64,000 nucleotides of DNA from Mycolicibacterium chlorophenolicum (GCF_001044235.1 NZ_JYNL01000030.1:300881-364880), one strand, 5' to 3'. Positions 1 through 7,673 are shown, counted from the stretch's first letter. The notes: generated by a model from the sequence alone, not told the origin. Program-made: numbers and translations.

Positions 1-100
1 GACATGCCCAGAACGGTACCGGCTGTATCAGATCAAATGAGAAAGGCGCGCCGATGTGTCACATCAAATGAGAATGCTTCAGATCGGATGAGAACTGACA
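1..100. mobile_element. Terminal region of an IS21-family-like insertion sequence
   Basis: The first 100 bases look like the non-coding end of an IS21-type element. Three copies of a (G)ATCAAATGAGAA-type repeat occur at 31-43, 63-74 and 82-94, and the block ends at base 100 in CTGACA, which reads TGTCAG from the outside. IS21 family elements typically carry several short transposase-binding repeats near each end and start with TGT/TGA-type tips. The transposase and IstB-like helper genes would lie to the left, outside the window, so family and completeness cannot be confirmed. No target duplication can be checked because the other end is missing. Confidence 0.6.
31..94. repeat. Three direct repeats, consensus GATCAAATGAGAA
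   Basis: Copies are GATCAAATGAGAA (31-43), CATCAAATGAGAA (62-74) and GATCGGATGAGAA (82-94). Start-to-start spacing is 31 and 20 bases. The core ATGAGAA is invariant. These are best explained as transposase-binding sites of the insertion sequence whose outer tip lies at base 100. Confidence 0.75.
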
Positions 101-489
101 CGCGCCGCAGAGATTCTGTCCCGGCTGCTCCAGCGCAATACGTCACAGTGACGAAAATGTCCTAGGCGGGCGGGAGAGGCGCACGGCGGGAACGTTGCCG
201 CCTCAACGGCTTTGGGCTGGTTCGTCTCGCGCACAGCAGGTGTCAGATCGGCACCGGCCCGTCGATGGTTTGAGGGATCTGGCAGGCACTCGTGGCGCCG
301 TCGGTGTCAGCCGGAGTCCGACGGTCGGGCGGCTCACGGCGGGATGGCGTTCGTCGTTGTGGTCCGCACGGCCGATCAGTGTTATCAACGCAGGTGGACG
401 TTCTACCGATAAGCCACATTATGTCAACTTAACTACTGCACACTGCACTGCGCGCCAACGGGTTTCAACTCCACCGCACCTGCCCTGGC
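101..489. other. Gene-free stretch between the IS end and vapC
   Basis: No open reading frame here has a convincing start, ribosome binding site or recognisable protein. The left part contains the 13-base palindrome at 141-153. The right part (about 395-445) is A+T-rich, with the string CATTATGTCAACTTAACTAC, and has lower G+C than the core genes. It is probably IS-flanking accessory DNA. No other feature was recognised. Confidence 0.5.
141..153. promoter_or_regulatory. 13-base palindrome CGTCAC-A-GTGACG
   Basis: This is a perfect inverted repeat with 6-base arms around a single A. It resembles a dimeric-regulator binding site, but no gene starts nearby. The same half-site recurs as CGTCACGTGACG at 56472-56483, between two divergent genes. 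Function unknown. Confidence 0.3.
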
Positions 490-915
490 CTAACTGATAG
501 TGCCCCGTTCCAACGCCCACCGATGCTGGAACGGCAATACCTCGGCAGCGATCTCGAAATCGGCGTCGTAGTGCAGCAGTGTCACATCGTGGGCGTTGGC
601 AAGGATGGCGATCAGTAGGTCGGCCATGCCGACGGCGCGATGACGACCAGTGCCGGCCAGCGATCGCTGCGCATCCAACGCCGCCTGCCAGTGTTCATCG
701 TTGGTCGGTAGGTACTCGTATGCGAGGCGGCGATCTGACCACATCTGCGCATAGTCCTCGGCGGTGCGGGCGCTGTAGAGCGCCTCGGCATCAAGCTGAG
801 CGGTGGTTGCGACCAATCCGGCCTCGATAAGCGGAGCAAGTCGGTCGGCGACCTCGGGGTTTGTCATCCGTGCCGCGGCACTGGTGTCGATGAGATAGCG
901 CGCTACTACCGCCAC
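490..915 (-). CDS. vapC: VapC-type PIN-domain toxin
   Basis: A 141-residue PIN-domain ribonuclease, the toxin half of a type II toxin-antitoxin pair. VapC toxins cleave RNA (tRNA or rRNA in characterised mycobacterial members) using Mg2+ held by conserved acidic residues. The N-terminus RYLIDTSAA carries the first Asp (about residue 10). Further acidic positions are visible in LDAEALYSA, VGMADLLIA and LLHYDADF, so the four-acid active site looks intact. Length is normal for the family. The start overlaps the end of the antitoxin gene by 10 bases, typical of translational coupling. It sits about 390 bases from an IS end in lower-G+C DNA, consistent with an acquired module. Target unknown. Confidence 0.88.
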   Translation of the reverse strand: MAVVARYLIDTSAAARMTNPEVADRLAPLIEAGLVATTAQLDAEALYSARTAEDYAQMWSDRRLAYEYLPTNDEHWQAALDAQRSLAGTGRHRAVGMADLLIAILANAHDVTLLHYDADFEIAAEVLPFQHRWALERGTIS

Positions 916-1112
916 ACATCACCTCGTTTACCAGGGTCAGTCATCTCCCCCATGCCGCCAGACTTCAACCACGCGATCTGGCGAGCGCGTGCAGACGCCG
1001 CTGCAGCCTGCTGCAACGCGATGCGGACGGTATCTGATACGCCAGACGTCTTGAGTTCCTTTTGCGCGGCGGCCAACAGGTCGTCATCGAGGTCAATCAA
1101 ACGTTTGGTCAT
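906..1112 (-). CDS. vapB: VapB-type antitoxin
   Basis: A 68-residue protein encoded directly upstream of, and overlapping, the PIN toxin. The N-terminus TKRLIDLDDDLLAAAQ followed by a short helix pair (SGVSDTVRIALQQAA) is typical of the mycobacterial VapB/DUF2191 group, whose N-terminal ribbon-helix-helix segment binds DNA and whose C-terminal tail wraps the toxin. The basic and Trp-rich tail (about residues 46-68) would be the toxin-neutralising part. The protein is expected to repress its own operon as a VapBC complex; the two GTATATAC sites just upstream of its start fit this. Confidence 0.85.
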   Translation of the reverse strand: MTKRLIDLDDDLLAAAQKELKTSGVSDTVRIALQQAAAASARARQIAWLKSGGMGEMTDPGKRGDVWR

Positions 1113-1125
1113 CTCGCCACCCTCA

Positions 1126-1157
1126 CGTATATACGAAGTCCTGGTTGAGTATATACG
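1126..1157. promoter_or_regulatory. Putative VapBC operator: two GTATATACG sites
   Basis: A perfect palindrome CGTATATACG occupies 1126-1135, and a second GTATATACG occupies 1149-1157. The two are 22 bases apart, about two helical turns. They lie 14-45 bases upstream of the vapB start on the minus strand, where a VapBC autoregulatory operator is expected. The spacing suits cooperative binding of a hetero-octamer carrying two RHH dimers. The A+T-rich cores may also form part of the promoter. Confidence 0.6.
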
Positions 1158-1290
1158 CGTGCGTCCTCAGTCGGCTGCACAAGCCGTGAACGGAGAATAT
1201 GCAGCAATCGAATATGCGGGATTACCAGTAGACTCCGCCCTGTTTGGCAGATGAATCAGGGCCGTTCTCGTCCACCGCTCGCGCCTGCGA

Positions 1291-1725
1291 CTACGACGCT
1301 TTGGAGTAGTCGACGCTGAGCCAGTGCGCAGGTCGCATCCGGAACAACAGCGACTCGGCGTCAGGATGGTCTCTGGCGAACGACTCCGTGAACGCGTTGC
1401 CTCCCTCCTCGCCGAGATAGCGAACGGCGATCGCGCGCATGGTGGCGTCGTCGGCTGTCTCGATCGAGGTCAAGGGTCCCTCGGCAGTGACGTAGCGGTA
1501 GGGATAGGTTTCATCCTGAGCAGTGATGGAGAAGCGCCCGGCATTGGTGATGAGGCGGGCTTTGAGCGACCCCGCCAAGCTGGAGACGAGAACCTCGCCG
1601 CCGGGCTCGTAGGCGTACCAGATCGGTACTGACAGTGGTGCGCGATCAGGCCGTTCGACGGCGATGACACCAACGTGCAGATCGGCCAAGTAGGTCTCGC
1701 GTTCCGTGCTGGTCATTTTCGTCAT
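1291..1725 (-). CDS. Pyridoxamine 5'-phosphate oxidase-like flavin-binding protein
   Basis: A 144-residue split-barrel protein of the PPOX/flavin reductase-like superfamily, which in mycobacteria often binds FMN or F420 and reduces small molecules. Visible features are the N-terminal helix TSTERETYLADLHVGVIAV, a strand pair PLSVPIWYAYEPGGEVLVSS, a phosphate-contacting stretch SLKARLITNAGRFSITAQ, and a C-terminal MRPAHWLSVDYS strand. Length is normal. The start follows a plausible purine-rich upstream sequence. It stands alone between vapBC and an alpha/beta hydrolase, so the substrate cannot be guessed. Family call firm, cofactor uncertain. Confidence 0.8.
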   Translation of the reverse strand: MTKMTSTERETYLADLHVGVIAVERPDRAPLSVPIWYAYEPGGEVLVSSLAGSLKARLITNAGRFSITAQDETYPYRYVTAEGPLTSIETADDATMRAIAVRYLGEEGGNAFTESFARDHPDAESLLFRMRPAHWLSVDYSKAS

Positions 1726-1781
1726 GCTCTGACCAACCCTGTGTCCCCCGCCACGATTCCCACCTCAGTCGCGCGGAGGCA

Positions 1782-2729
1782 TTACCGGATTCCCGTCGGA
1801 TGATCCCCGAGTTCGGGTGGTAAGTACTCGGTGAAGAACGCCGCCAGACGCTCGATGGCCTGGTCGACATACTCTGGCTCGTCGTACATCTCATAGTGTC
1901 CCGCGCCCTCGACGACCAGCAGGTCGACCGGGTTCGGTGCGAGTTCCCACAGTCTCATGCCCGCCTCGTACTGCCCCGTGCTCCCTCGCCGGCCCGCGAC
2001 GATCACCTGCAGGGGCTGAGTGAGCAGTTGGTGGACGAGGTGGAAGGCGTCGTAACCCATCAGCAGTCCGTCGCTGCGACGGAGGCGGCGGTTTGTCGAG
2101 TTGGGGTGCTGACCGCGGGGTGTGCGGTAGTACCGGATCGCCTGCAGGGTGTCGATGTCGTCGATACCGGCGGCCTTGGCATCGTCGAGGGTGTCAGGCA
2201 ACCAGTTCAGCCGGTCGAGGTCGTCGCCGGCGAGTCGCGTCGCAGCGAGTCGGTCGAGTGCGGCGACGGGACCGTCGGGCGAGAACGCGGCGCTGCGCCA
2301 TGACGTACCCATGTCGCCGGCGACCACGGTGGCCAGTGCCTTGATGCGGTGATCGGTGCGCGCGGTGTGCACTGCGTAACCGCCGCCCGCGCAGATCCCC
2401 AGCGCGCCGATTCGCTGGGGGTCGATACCCGGCACAGTGGCAAGGTAGTCGATCGCATACGAAATGTCCTCACCCCGCCGGTAAGGGTCTTCCAGGTCAC
2501 GCGGTTCTCCCCCGCTGCCTCCTTGGTGCGCAGGGTCGAAAGTTATTGCAGCGAAGCCATTTCGGGCAAGGCGTGAGGCGTAGGTGGCGCCGATTTGCTC
2601 CTTGACACTGCTCCCCGGTGTTGACAACACTACCGCGGGTCTCGAGCCGGCCGAGTCGAAATCATCTGGCAGGTGCAGCTCACCAGCAAGATCAATTTCG
2701 CCACGGGGAATGGATACCTGGCGCGTCAT
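1782..2729 (-). CDS. Alpha/beta hydrolase with a Cys nucleophile (YcjY/dienelactone hydrolase-like)
   Basis: A 315-residue alpha/beta hydrolase. The open frame runs upstream to 3314 but that part overlaps yaeQ and has no family resemblance; the ATG at 2729 (MTRQVSIPRGE) begins the conserved fold. The nucleophile elbow reads GALGICAGGGYA, so Cys replaces the usual Ser, as in dienelactone hydrolases and related proteins. The His is in VEGAGHYEMYDEPEYV near the C-terminus. The stretch STPGSSVKEQ resembles the oxyanion region of YcjY/YdjY-type hydrolases. Substrate unknown. It is divergent from the yaeQ-like gene with about 160 bases between starts. Confidence 0.75.
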   Translation of the reverse strand: MTRQVSIPRGEIDLAGELHLPDDFDSAGSRPAVVLSTPGSSVKEQIGATYASRLARNGFAAITFDPAHQGGSGGEPRDLEDPYRRGEDISYAIDYLATVPGIDPQRIGALGICAGGGYAVHTARTDHRIKALATVVAGDMGTSWRSAAFSPDGPVAALDRLAATRLAGDDLDRLNWLPDTLDDAKAAGIDDIDTLQAIRYYRTPRGQHPNSTNRRLRRSDGLLMGYDAFHLVHQLLTQPLQVIVAGRRGSTGQYEAGMRLWELAPNPVDLLVVEGAGHYEMYDEPEYVDQAIERLAAFFTEYLPPELGDHPTGIR

Positions 2730-2891
2730 CTGTTCGGACCCCTTCGGTCGGCAGTAGGCGTGCACTGTGTCGATCGGTAGTAACAACCGTTGAAGCCGTC
2801 TATGTTCCGCAGTCCGCCGCAGATTATGCGCGACTGACCACTCGAAGCGGCCTGATTGCTCGGGGAACACCACCAGGGTGGACACTATGAC

Positions 2892-3443
2892 GTGGCCCTT
2901 TCTGCAACAGTATTCAAAGTCGAACTCGGCGTCTCCGATGTCGATCACGGTTACTACGCCGATCACACGCTGACCGTGGCCCGTCATCCCAGCGAGACCG
3001 ACGAGCGGATGGTGGTGCGCCTCTTGGCGTTCGGGCTGCGCGCACACCGGCTCAGCGACGTCGACGGTGAGTTGGCGTTCGGGGCGGGACTGTCCACCCC
3101 TGGCGTACCGGACGTGCGGCTCGCGGACTACACGGGCCGGATCCGGGAGTGGATCAACGTCGGGCAGCCCGACGAACGGGTCTTGGGCAAGGCGGCCAGC
3201 CAGGCCGACCAGGTGCTGCTGTTCCCCTTCGCCGCCGGCGTGGCCACCTGGTGGCGCACCGTCGGCCCCAAGGTGGCGGGCCTGGCGAACCTGTCGGTGG
3301 TCCAGATACCGCACGAACCGGTGCAGCTACTGGCCCAGACTGTCGATCGACGGGTCTCGGCGCAGGTCATGGTGATCGAGGGTCAGGTGACGATGACCGT
3401 AGGCGGAGTCGACGTCACCTTCACACCCGAGCCATTGGACTGA
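2892..3443 (+). CDS. yaeQ: YaeQ family protein
   Basis: A 183-residue member of the YaeQ family (PD-(D/E)XK nuclease-like fold; biological role unsettled). The start is taken as GTG at 2892, giving VALSATVFKVELGVSDVDH, which aligns with the N-terminus of E. coli YaeQ; an upstream ATG at 2856 would add 12 unmatched residues. Family hallmarks are the TLTVARHPSETDERM block, the EWINVGQPDE block, and FANLSV-like GLANLSVVQIP near the C-terminus. Length matches the E. coli protein (about 180). It stands between two minus-strand genes, so its partner is not suggested by context. Confidence 0.85.
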   Translation: MALSATVFKVELGVSDVDHGYYADHTLTVARHPSETDERMVVRLLAFGLRAHRLSDVDGELAFGAGLSTPGVPDVRLADYTGRIREWINVGQPDERVLGKAASQADQVLLFPFAAGVATWWRTVGPKVAGLANLSVVQIPHEPVQLLAQTVDRRVSAQVMVIEGQVTMTVGGVDVTFTPEPLD

Positions 3444-3513
3444 GCGTCGGAATACGAGTCACCGCGTATCGGCTCGCTGTCGACGAATCCGGTCGCATCC
3501 CCCCTCCATTCGG

Positions 3514-4164
3514 CTACTCGGGCCACGTGTTGTGCAGAATGAGGTCCACGAAGTCGACCCGCTCGAAGGTCGGATCGAAGTGTGCGAGCACATCATCGTT
3601 CATCGTCCCGAAGGTGGTGTCCGGCCGGTGCTTCATCCCCTCGTGAAACGCCGCGAGGATGCGATTCTTGAAGTCAGGGCGGGGGTGCGCCGCAGTCACC
3701 GCGTCGACTGCGTCAGCGGGGAGATCATCGCGGCCGAGGCCGAGGACGTCCGTCTCCACGCCGGCGATGACCAGGGCGGTCTCGGGGTCGAGGAACTGCG
3801 GTATGCCCGGGGTGGTGTGCAGTGCGATGCCCAGCCACACCTTTCGGGCGTCCGCCACATCGACGCCATGCTGCAGCAGAAAGTTCTGTGCCGCGTTGGC
3901 ACCGTCGACCTCGAAGCGCAGATCAGATGTGCGGTAGCGCTCGGTCAGACCGAGGTCGTGAAACATCGCTGCGACGTAGAGCAACTCGAGATCCGGCCGT
4001 AGGCCCCTGCGTTGGCCGTGCAATGCGCCGAAGGCGAACACTCTGCGCGAGTGGTCGAAGAGCAGATCGTCTTCGGCCTCGCGAATGAATGCGGTCGCCT
4101 CGCGCACCAATGTGCTGTCGGGGATGGTGATGCCGGCGATCGTCTGAATCGACTGGGTACTCAT
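3514..4164 (-). CDS. HD-domain protein, cyanamide hydratase-like (copy 1)
   Basis: A 216-residue metal-dependent hydrolase or hydratase of the HD superfamily. The N-terminal His-containing motif DHSRRVFAFG, the AAMFHDLGL doublet that names the family, and a later IALHTTPGIP His are all present. This arrangement resembles the small HD proteins related to fungal cyanamide hydratase. A clear paralogue lies at 6851-7489, with near-identical motifs including the RFEVDGA and HPR-DFKN blocks. The gene is divergent from a GlxA-type regulator, which may control it. The start ATG is preceded by the purine-rich GAGGAGGTTCTG-like segment. Substrate not assignable from sequence alone. Confidence 0.78.
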   Translation of the reverse strand: MSTQSIQTIAGITIPDSTLVREATAFIREAEDDLLFDHSRRVFAFGALHGQRRGLRPDLELLYVAAMFHDLGLTERYRTSDLRFEVDGANAAQNFLLQHGVDVADARKVWLGIALHTTPGIPQFLDPETALVIAGVETDVLGLGRDDLPADAVDAVTAAHPRPDFKNRILAAFHEGMKHRPDTTFGTMNDDVLAHFDPTFERVDFVDLILHNTWPE

Positions 4165-4293
4165 GTCAGAACCTCCTCAGGTGGACTACTACGGTCAAGT
4201 CAACGCAGGTGGAGACGTCTTCAACTACGGCGAATGAGCCGTTCGTCCCACAAGTTGCGACACAATGGCGCAGTGGCCGCGGCGGGTCCTCAT

Positions 4294-5247
4294 ATGCGGG
4301 TGGTGGTGATCGTCGTCTTCGACGACGTGACGATGATGGATGTCGCGGGTGCCGGCGAGGTATTCGCTGAGGCCAATCGATTCGGGGGCGAGTACTCGAT
4401 CAAGATCGCGTCGGTCGACGGGAGCGATGTGATGACGTCGATCGGTGTCCGTCTCGGCGTCACCGATTCCATCGCGTCCGTCGAATCCGCAGACACGGTG
4501 CTGGTCGCGGGCAGTGACAACATTCCGGCGCGACCGATCGACCCCGCACTCGTCGAGGCCGTCAGATCGCTGGCGGGTCGAACCCGGCGCCTGGGCTCGA
4601 TCTGCACGGGGTCGTTCATCCTCGCGCAAGCCGGCCTGCTCGGCGGCCGCCGCGCAACCACGCACTGGCGGAACATCCGCTCGCTGGCCCGGGCTTTCCC
4701 CGACATCACCGTCGAGCCCGACGCGATCTTCGTTCGCGACGGCGACATCTACACCTCCGCTGGGATCTCGTCGGGCGTCGACCTCGCGCTCGCGCTGGTG
4801 GAACAGGACCACGGTGCCGACCTCGTCCGCGATGTCGCCCGCTGGCTGGTCGTCTACCTCAAGCGTGCGGGTGGGCAGTCTCAGTTCTCCGCGTTGATCG
4901 AAGCCAACCCACCGCCGCAGTCAGCCTTGCGAGTGGTCACCGAGGCGATCGCGGCCGATCCTGGAGCGGACCACAGCGTGCCGAGCCTCGCTGCCAGGGC
5001 AGCTCTGAGCACACGTCAGCTGACCCGGCTGTTCCGGTCGGAACTCGGGACGACACCTGCGGACTACGTCGAGATGGTGCGCATCGATGTCGCTCGCTCT
5101 GCCTTGGACGCCGGCCGCACCGTCACGGACGCGGCGCATCTCGCGGGGTTCGGGAGCACGGAGACTCTCCGGCGGGCATTCGTTCAACGTCTCGGTGTTC
5201 CACCAAAGGCCTATAGGGACAGGTTCCGGACCGCCATGCGAACCTGA
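4294..5247 (+). CDS. GlxA family AraC-type transcriptional regulator (DJ-1/PfpI sensor)
   Basis: A 317-residue regulator. The N-terminal half (about 1-190) is a DJ-1/PfpI domain: VVVIVVFDDVTMMDVAG at the start and the Cys-containing elbow GSICTGSFILAQAGLLGGR. The C-terminal half (about 210-310) is an AraC double helix-turn-helix: SLAARAALSTRQLTRLFR and VTDAAHLAGFGSTETLRRAF. Start ATG 4294 is chosen because it begins the DJ-1 strand; the frame is open further left but overlaps the HD gene antisense. It is divergent from that HD gene and probably regulates it or the adjacent redox genes. The inducer is unknown; the catalytic-type Cys may act in sensing. Confidence 0.88.
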   Translation: MRVVVIVVFDDVTMMDVAGAGEVFAEANRFGGEYSIKIASVDGSDVMTSIGVRLGVTDSIASVESADTVLVAGSDNIPARPIDPALVEAVRSLAGRTRRLGSICTGSFILAQAGLLGGRRATTHWRNIRSLARAFPDITVEPDAIFVRDGDIYTSAGISSGVDLALALVEQDHGADLVRDVARWLVVYLKRAGGQSQFSALIEANPPPQSALRVVTEAIAADPGADHSVPSLAARAALSTRQLTRLFRSELGTTPADYVEMVRIDVARSALDAGRTVTDAAHLAGFGSTETLRRAFVQRLGVPPKAYRDRFRTAMRT

Positions 5248-5252
5248 GCACG

Positions 5253-5387
5253 TCAACGTCCTCGTCGAGTCTCCGGAGCCGTGCGAGCCAAACCGACGGG
5301 CACACTGCCTGTCCGCGCCACCCAATCGGCCACCGCACGACGAATCCCTTTGGACGCCCCCGTGATCAGAACACGCCGCGCATCCAT
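5253..5387 (-). pseudogene. N-terminal fragment of a short-chain dehydrogenase (SDR)
   Basis: On the minus strand an ATG at 5387, preceded by GAGCGAAGGAACGGCAA (a good ribosome site), starts MDARRVLITGASKGI, a textbook SDR nucleotide-binding N-terminus. The frame stops after 44 residues at 5253, six bases from the end of the glxA-type gene, so almost the entire enzyme is missing. The motif itself reads TGASKGIRRA where intact SDRs have TGASxGIGxA, so the last Gly of the cofactor motif is also lost. It is best read as the remnant of a deleted SDR gene, cut by whatever placed the regulator next to it. Confidence 0.7.
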
Positions 5388-5457
5388 TTGCCGTTCCTTC
5401 GCTCCTCGTTGACGATGACGTTGCTTCTCCCTTGGCGTCGCAATTCGTACGCCTCGT

Positions 5458-5904
5458 TCATGGCTGCGGGTCCTCGACCTTGAGTGGGGATCCCGTGGTG
5501 GCGACGAAGACCACCAGCAGCTTCGCCTCGTCGGTGCCGCTGGTGTTCTCGGTGGTTTCGTGGTGAGCGCCCGGCGGCTCGGACCAGCTCTGTCCCTGGT
5601 GGTAGACCTGCGCGGCCGCGCCTTCGAGTTGGCTCCTCACGTCACCGGAGAGGACATAGGCGTAGACGAAGGCGTCGCCGTGCCGGTGAGGGACCGCCCG
5701 TGCCCCAGGTGGAAACGTCACGATCGCCGACGTGAAGGTCTTGCCCGGAACGTTCGGCAGTGCCTCAGAGAACAAGGGCGTCAAGCTCTCCGACCGCGGC
5801 GCCCGCGCCGCGTCGGTCGGAGTCGATTCCGCGGTACCGCAGCCGACGATCAACGTCGCGGTCAGCGCGGTCACGAAGCCGGTGGTGAGGCGGGTTCGCG
5901 TCAT
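5458..5904 (-). CDS. Cupin-domain lipoprotein
   Basis: A 148-residue protein with an N-terminal lipoprotein signal (basic MTRTR, hydrophobic stretch, then LIVGCGT with the lipobox Cys at about residue 22) and a single small cupin barrel. The metal-binding motif PHRHGDAFVYAYVLSG carries the paired His; a second motif GAHHETTENTSG is near residue 110. The ATG at 5904 overlaps the stop of the upstream oxidoreductase as ATGA, so translational coupling is likely; an ATG at 5916 is possible. The two genes probably form an operon. Predicted to sit on the outer face of the membrane. Ligand unknown. Confidence 0.78.
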   Translation of the reverse strand: MTRTRLTTGFVTALTATLIVGCGTAESTPTDAARAPRSESLTPLFSEALPNVPGKTFTSAIVTFPPGARAVPHRHGDAFVYAYVLSGDVRSQLEGAAAQVYHQGQSWSEPPGAHHETTENTSGTDEAKLLVVFVATTGSPLKVEDPQP

Positions 5905-6839
5905 CGCCGGCCCCATTCCTGCTCATCGGCCACGCGGATGATCGTCTTGCCCGCACCACTGCGTGGTCCGGTGAACGCGTCGACCGCCTCGGCGAGGGGG
6001 CGCACCGAGCCGACGCGGGGCCGTAACCGGCCCTCCCGTACGCGCGTGGCCAGAGCTTCGAGTTGCGAGCGGTCCGGTTCGACGACGAAGAACACGGCGC
6101 GCCCGCCCCGTGGACGCGCCTTGGGCGGTGCGGCGATGGTCACGACCGTGCCGCCGGGGCGCACCACGTCGACCGACCGCTCGAGGATGTCGCCGCCGAT
6201 GACGTCGAACACCACGTCGACATCCCCGATACTGCTCAGGTCGTCGGCGCCGAGATCGACGAACGCGTGCGCTCCCAGGTCGAGTGCGACGTCGCGGTCA
6301 TGCGGCCGCCCGGTTCCGATGACCCAAGCGCCCACCTCCCGCGCGAGCTGGACCGCGATTGATCCCACGCCGCCTGCGGCACCGTGGACGACGGCGGTTT
6401 GGCCGGTCCGCAGACCGCCGTGGACGAACAAACCCTGCCACGCGGTGAGTCCTGAGATGGGCAACGCCGCGGCCACGACATGGTCGATGTCGGCGGCCAA
6501 CGGTGCAAGGTTGCGCGCCTCGACGGCGGTGTATTCGGCCAGTGAGCCGTCGCGGGCCCAGTCGGCGAGGCCGAAGACACGTTGACCGACGGTCAGACCG
6601 GTTGTGCCGTAACCTAATTCGACGACGACTCCGGACAGTTCGTGACCCGGAATGCTGGGCGTGCGGTCACGGCCCGCCCGGTCGGTCCACGTGGCGGGCC
6701 ACTCCAACTCGCCGGGAGTGAAGCCGGCCGCATGAACGCGTACGACGACGTCGTTTTCGGCCGCGTGCGGGTACGGCACGTCTGTGAGGGCCAACCCCCC
6801 GAAGCCCGCGTCACGGTCGCGTACTGTGATGGCTTGCAT
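5901..6839 (-). CDS. NADP-dependent quinone oxidoreductase-like MDR protein
   Basis: A 312-residue medium-chain dehydrogenase/reductase without the zinc-site cysteines, like quinone oxidoreductases. The N-terminal GroES-like part has HAAGFTPGELEW and IPGHELSGVV; the Rossmann part has VVHGAAGGVGSIAVQLARE (about residues 145-163) for NADP binding. Length fits the family (310-330). It overlaps the cupin lipoprotein gene by four bases and lies 11 bases after the second HD-domain gene, so HD gene, oxidoreductase and cupin probably form one transcript. Electron acceptor unknown. Confidence 0.82.
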   Translation of the reverse strand: MQAITVRDRDAGFGGLALTDVPYPHAAENDVVVRVHAAGFTPGELEWPATWTDRAGRDRTPSIPGHELSGVVVELGYGTTGLTVGQRVFGLADWARDGSLAEYTAVEARNLAPLAADIDHVVAAALPISGLTAWQGLFVHGGLRTGQTAVVHGAAGGVGSIAVQLAREVGAWVIGTGRPHDRDVALDLGAHAFVDLGADDLSSIGDVDVVFDVIGGDILERSVDVVRPGGTVVTIAAPPKARPRGGRAVFFVVEPDRSQLEALATRVREGRLRPRVGSVRPLAEAVDAFTGPRSGAGKTIIRVADEQEWGRR

Positions 6840-6850
6840 GACAGCTCCTT

Positions 6851-7489
6851 TCAGCTCGGCCAGGCGGAACCGAGAATGCGCTGAACCGAGGTCGTGCGCT
6901 CGAAGCCGGGGATGAAGTGTTCGAGGACGTCGGAGTTCACCGTTCCATTCGTCGTGTTGGGGCGGTCCTTCAGTCCGTCGAAGTAGGCGCTGAGGAACTC
7001 GTTCTTGAAGTCACCGCGCGGGTGGACGGCGAGAATGTGCTCCAACTGGTCTGCGTCGAGCCGGCCGAGCCCGAGACCGATGACGTCGGTGAGTACGCCG
7101 AGGTTGGTGGCGGCGATTTCCGGACCCATCCGATCCGGAATGCCCGGAGTCGTGTGCAGGGCGATCGCCGTCCACACCGTGTCGGCTGCTGCACCGGAGA
7201 AACCGTGCTCGAGCAGGAAGGCCCTGCCGTGGTCCGCTCCATCGACCTCGAACCGCTGCTCCTCATCGGAGAACGGCCTCATCAGTCCGGTGTCGTGAAA
7301 CATGGCCGCCAGGTAGAGCAGTTCGGCATCGGGCTCCAGGCCCAGCCGCTGGGCGTGGAGCTGGCCGAAGAAGAACACGCGGCGAGAATGGTGATAGATC
7401 AACGGGCTGGTGTCGTCCCGGACGCGCTGGGTCGCCTCGGCGACCGCCGCGGTATCGGGGACCTCCACCCCGGCAATGACGTCGGACAT
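6851..7489 (-). CDS. HD-domain protein, cyanamide hydratase-like (copy 2)
   Basis: A 212-residue HD-superfamily protein, paralogous to the one at 3514-4164. Shared blocks are HSRRVFFFGQLHAQRLGLEPD, the metal doublet AAMFHDTGL, RFEVDGA, IALHTTPGIPDRMGPE and HPRGDFKNEF. The start ATG 7489 is preceded by GAAGGGACAGGACAG, a reasonable ribosome site; the longer open frame upstream lacks similarity. It heads a probable operon with the MDR oxidoreductase and the cupin lipoprotein. Two copies within 3.5 kb, separated by a regulator and a gene remnant, point to duplication of a small metabolic unit. Reaction not known. Confidence 0.78.
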   Translation of the reverse strand: MSDVIAGVEVPDTAAVAEATQRVRDDTSPLIYHHSRRVFFFGQLHAQRLGLEPDAELLYLAAMFHDTGLMRPFSDEEQRFEVDGADHGRAFLLEHGFSGAAADTVWTAIALHTTPGIPDRMGPEIAATNLGVLTDVIGLGLGRLDADQLEHILAVHPRGDFKNEFLSAYFDGLKDRPNTTNGTVNSDVLEHFIPGFERTTSVQRILGSAWPS

Positions 7490-7673
7490 CTGTCCTGTCC
7501 CTTCTTGTCGTTGGTGTGGGTGACATCCATGCTGATCCCGCCCGCACCGCGCGCGCCGCCTTCCTACGGCCACGAACCCCTCAATAAGCGACAAGAATGT
7601 GGAGCCGGTCAGGACATGGGGATACCGACCAACGGGGCCGTGCCGGCGTCGCGACGCTCGAACCGGCCGGCCA

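Noticed and set aside
195..497. Possible small genes between the IS end and vapC
   Set aside because: No ribosome site, no family pattern and mutually overlapping frames on both strands; composition resembles random high-G+C sequence.
2730..3314. N-terminal extension of the Cys-type hydrolase
   Set aside because: That part overlaps yaeQ on the other strand and looks unlike any hydrolase; the ATG at 2729 begins the conserved fold.
4012..4293. N-terminal extension of the GlxA-type regulator
   Set aside because: The extra 94 codons are antisense to the HD gene and precede the natural first strand of the DJ-1 domain; ATG 4294 is the sensible start.
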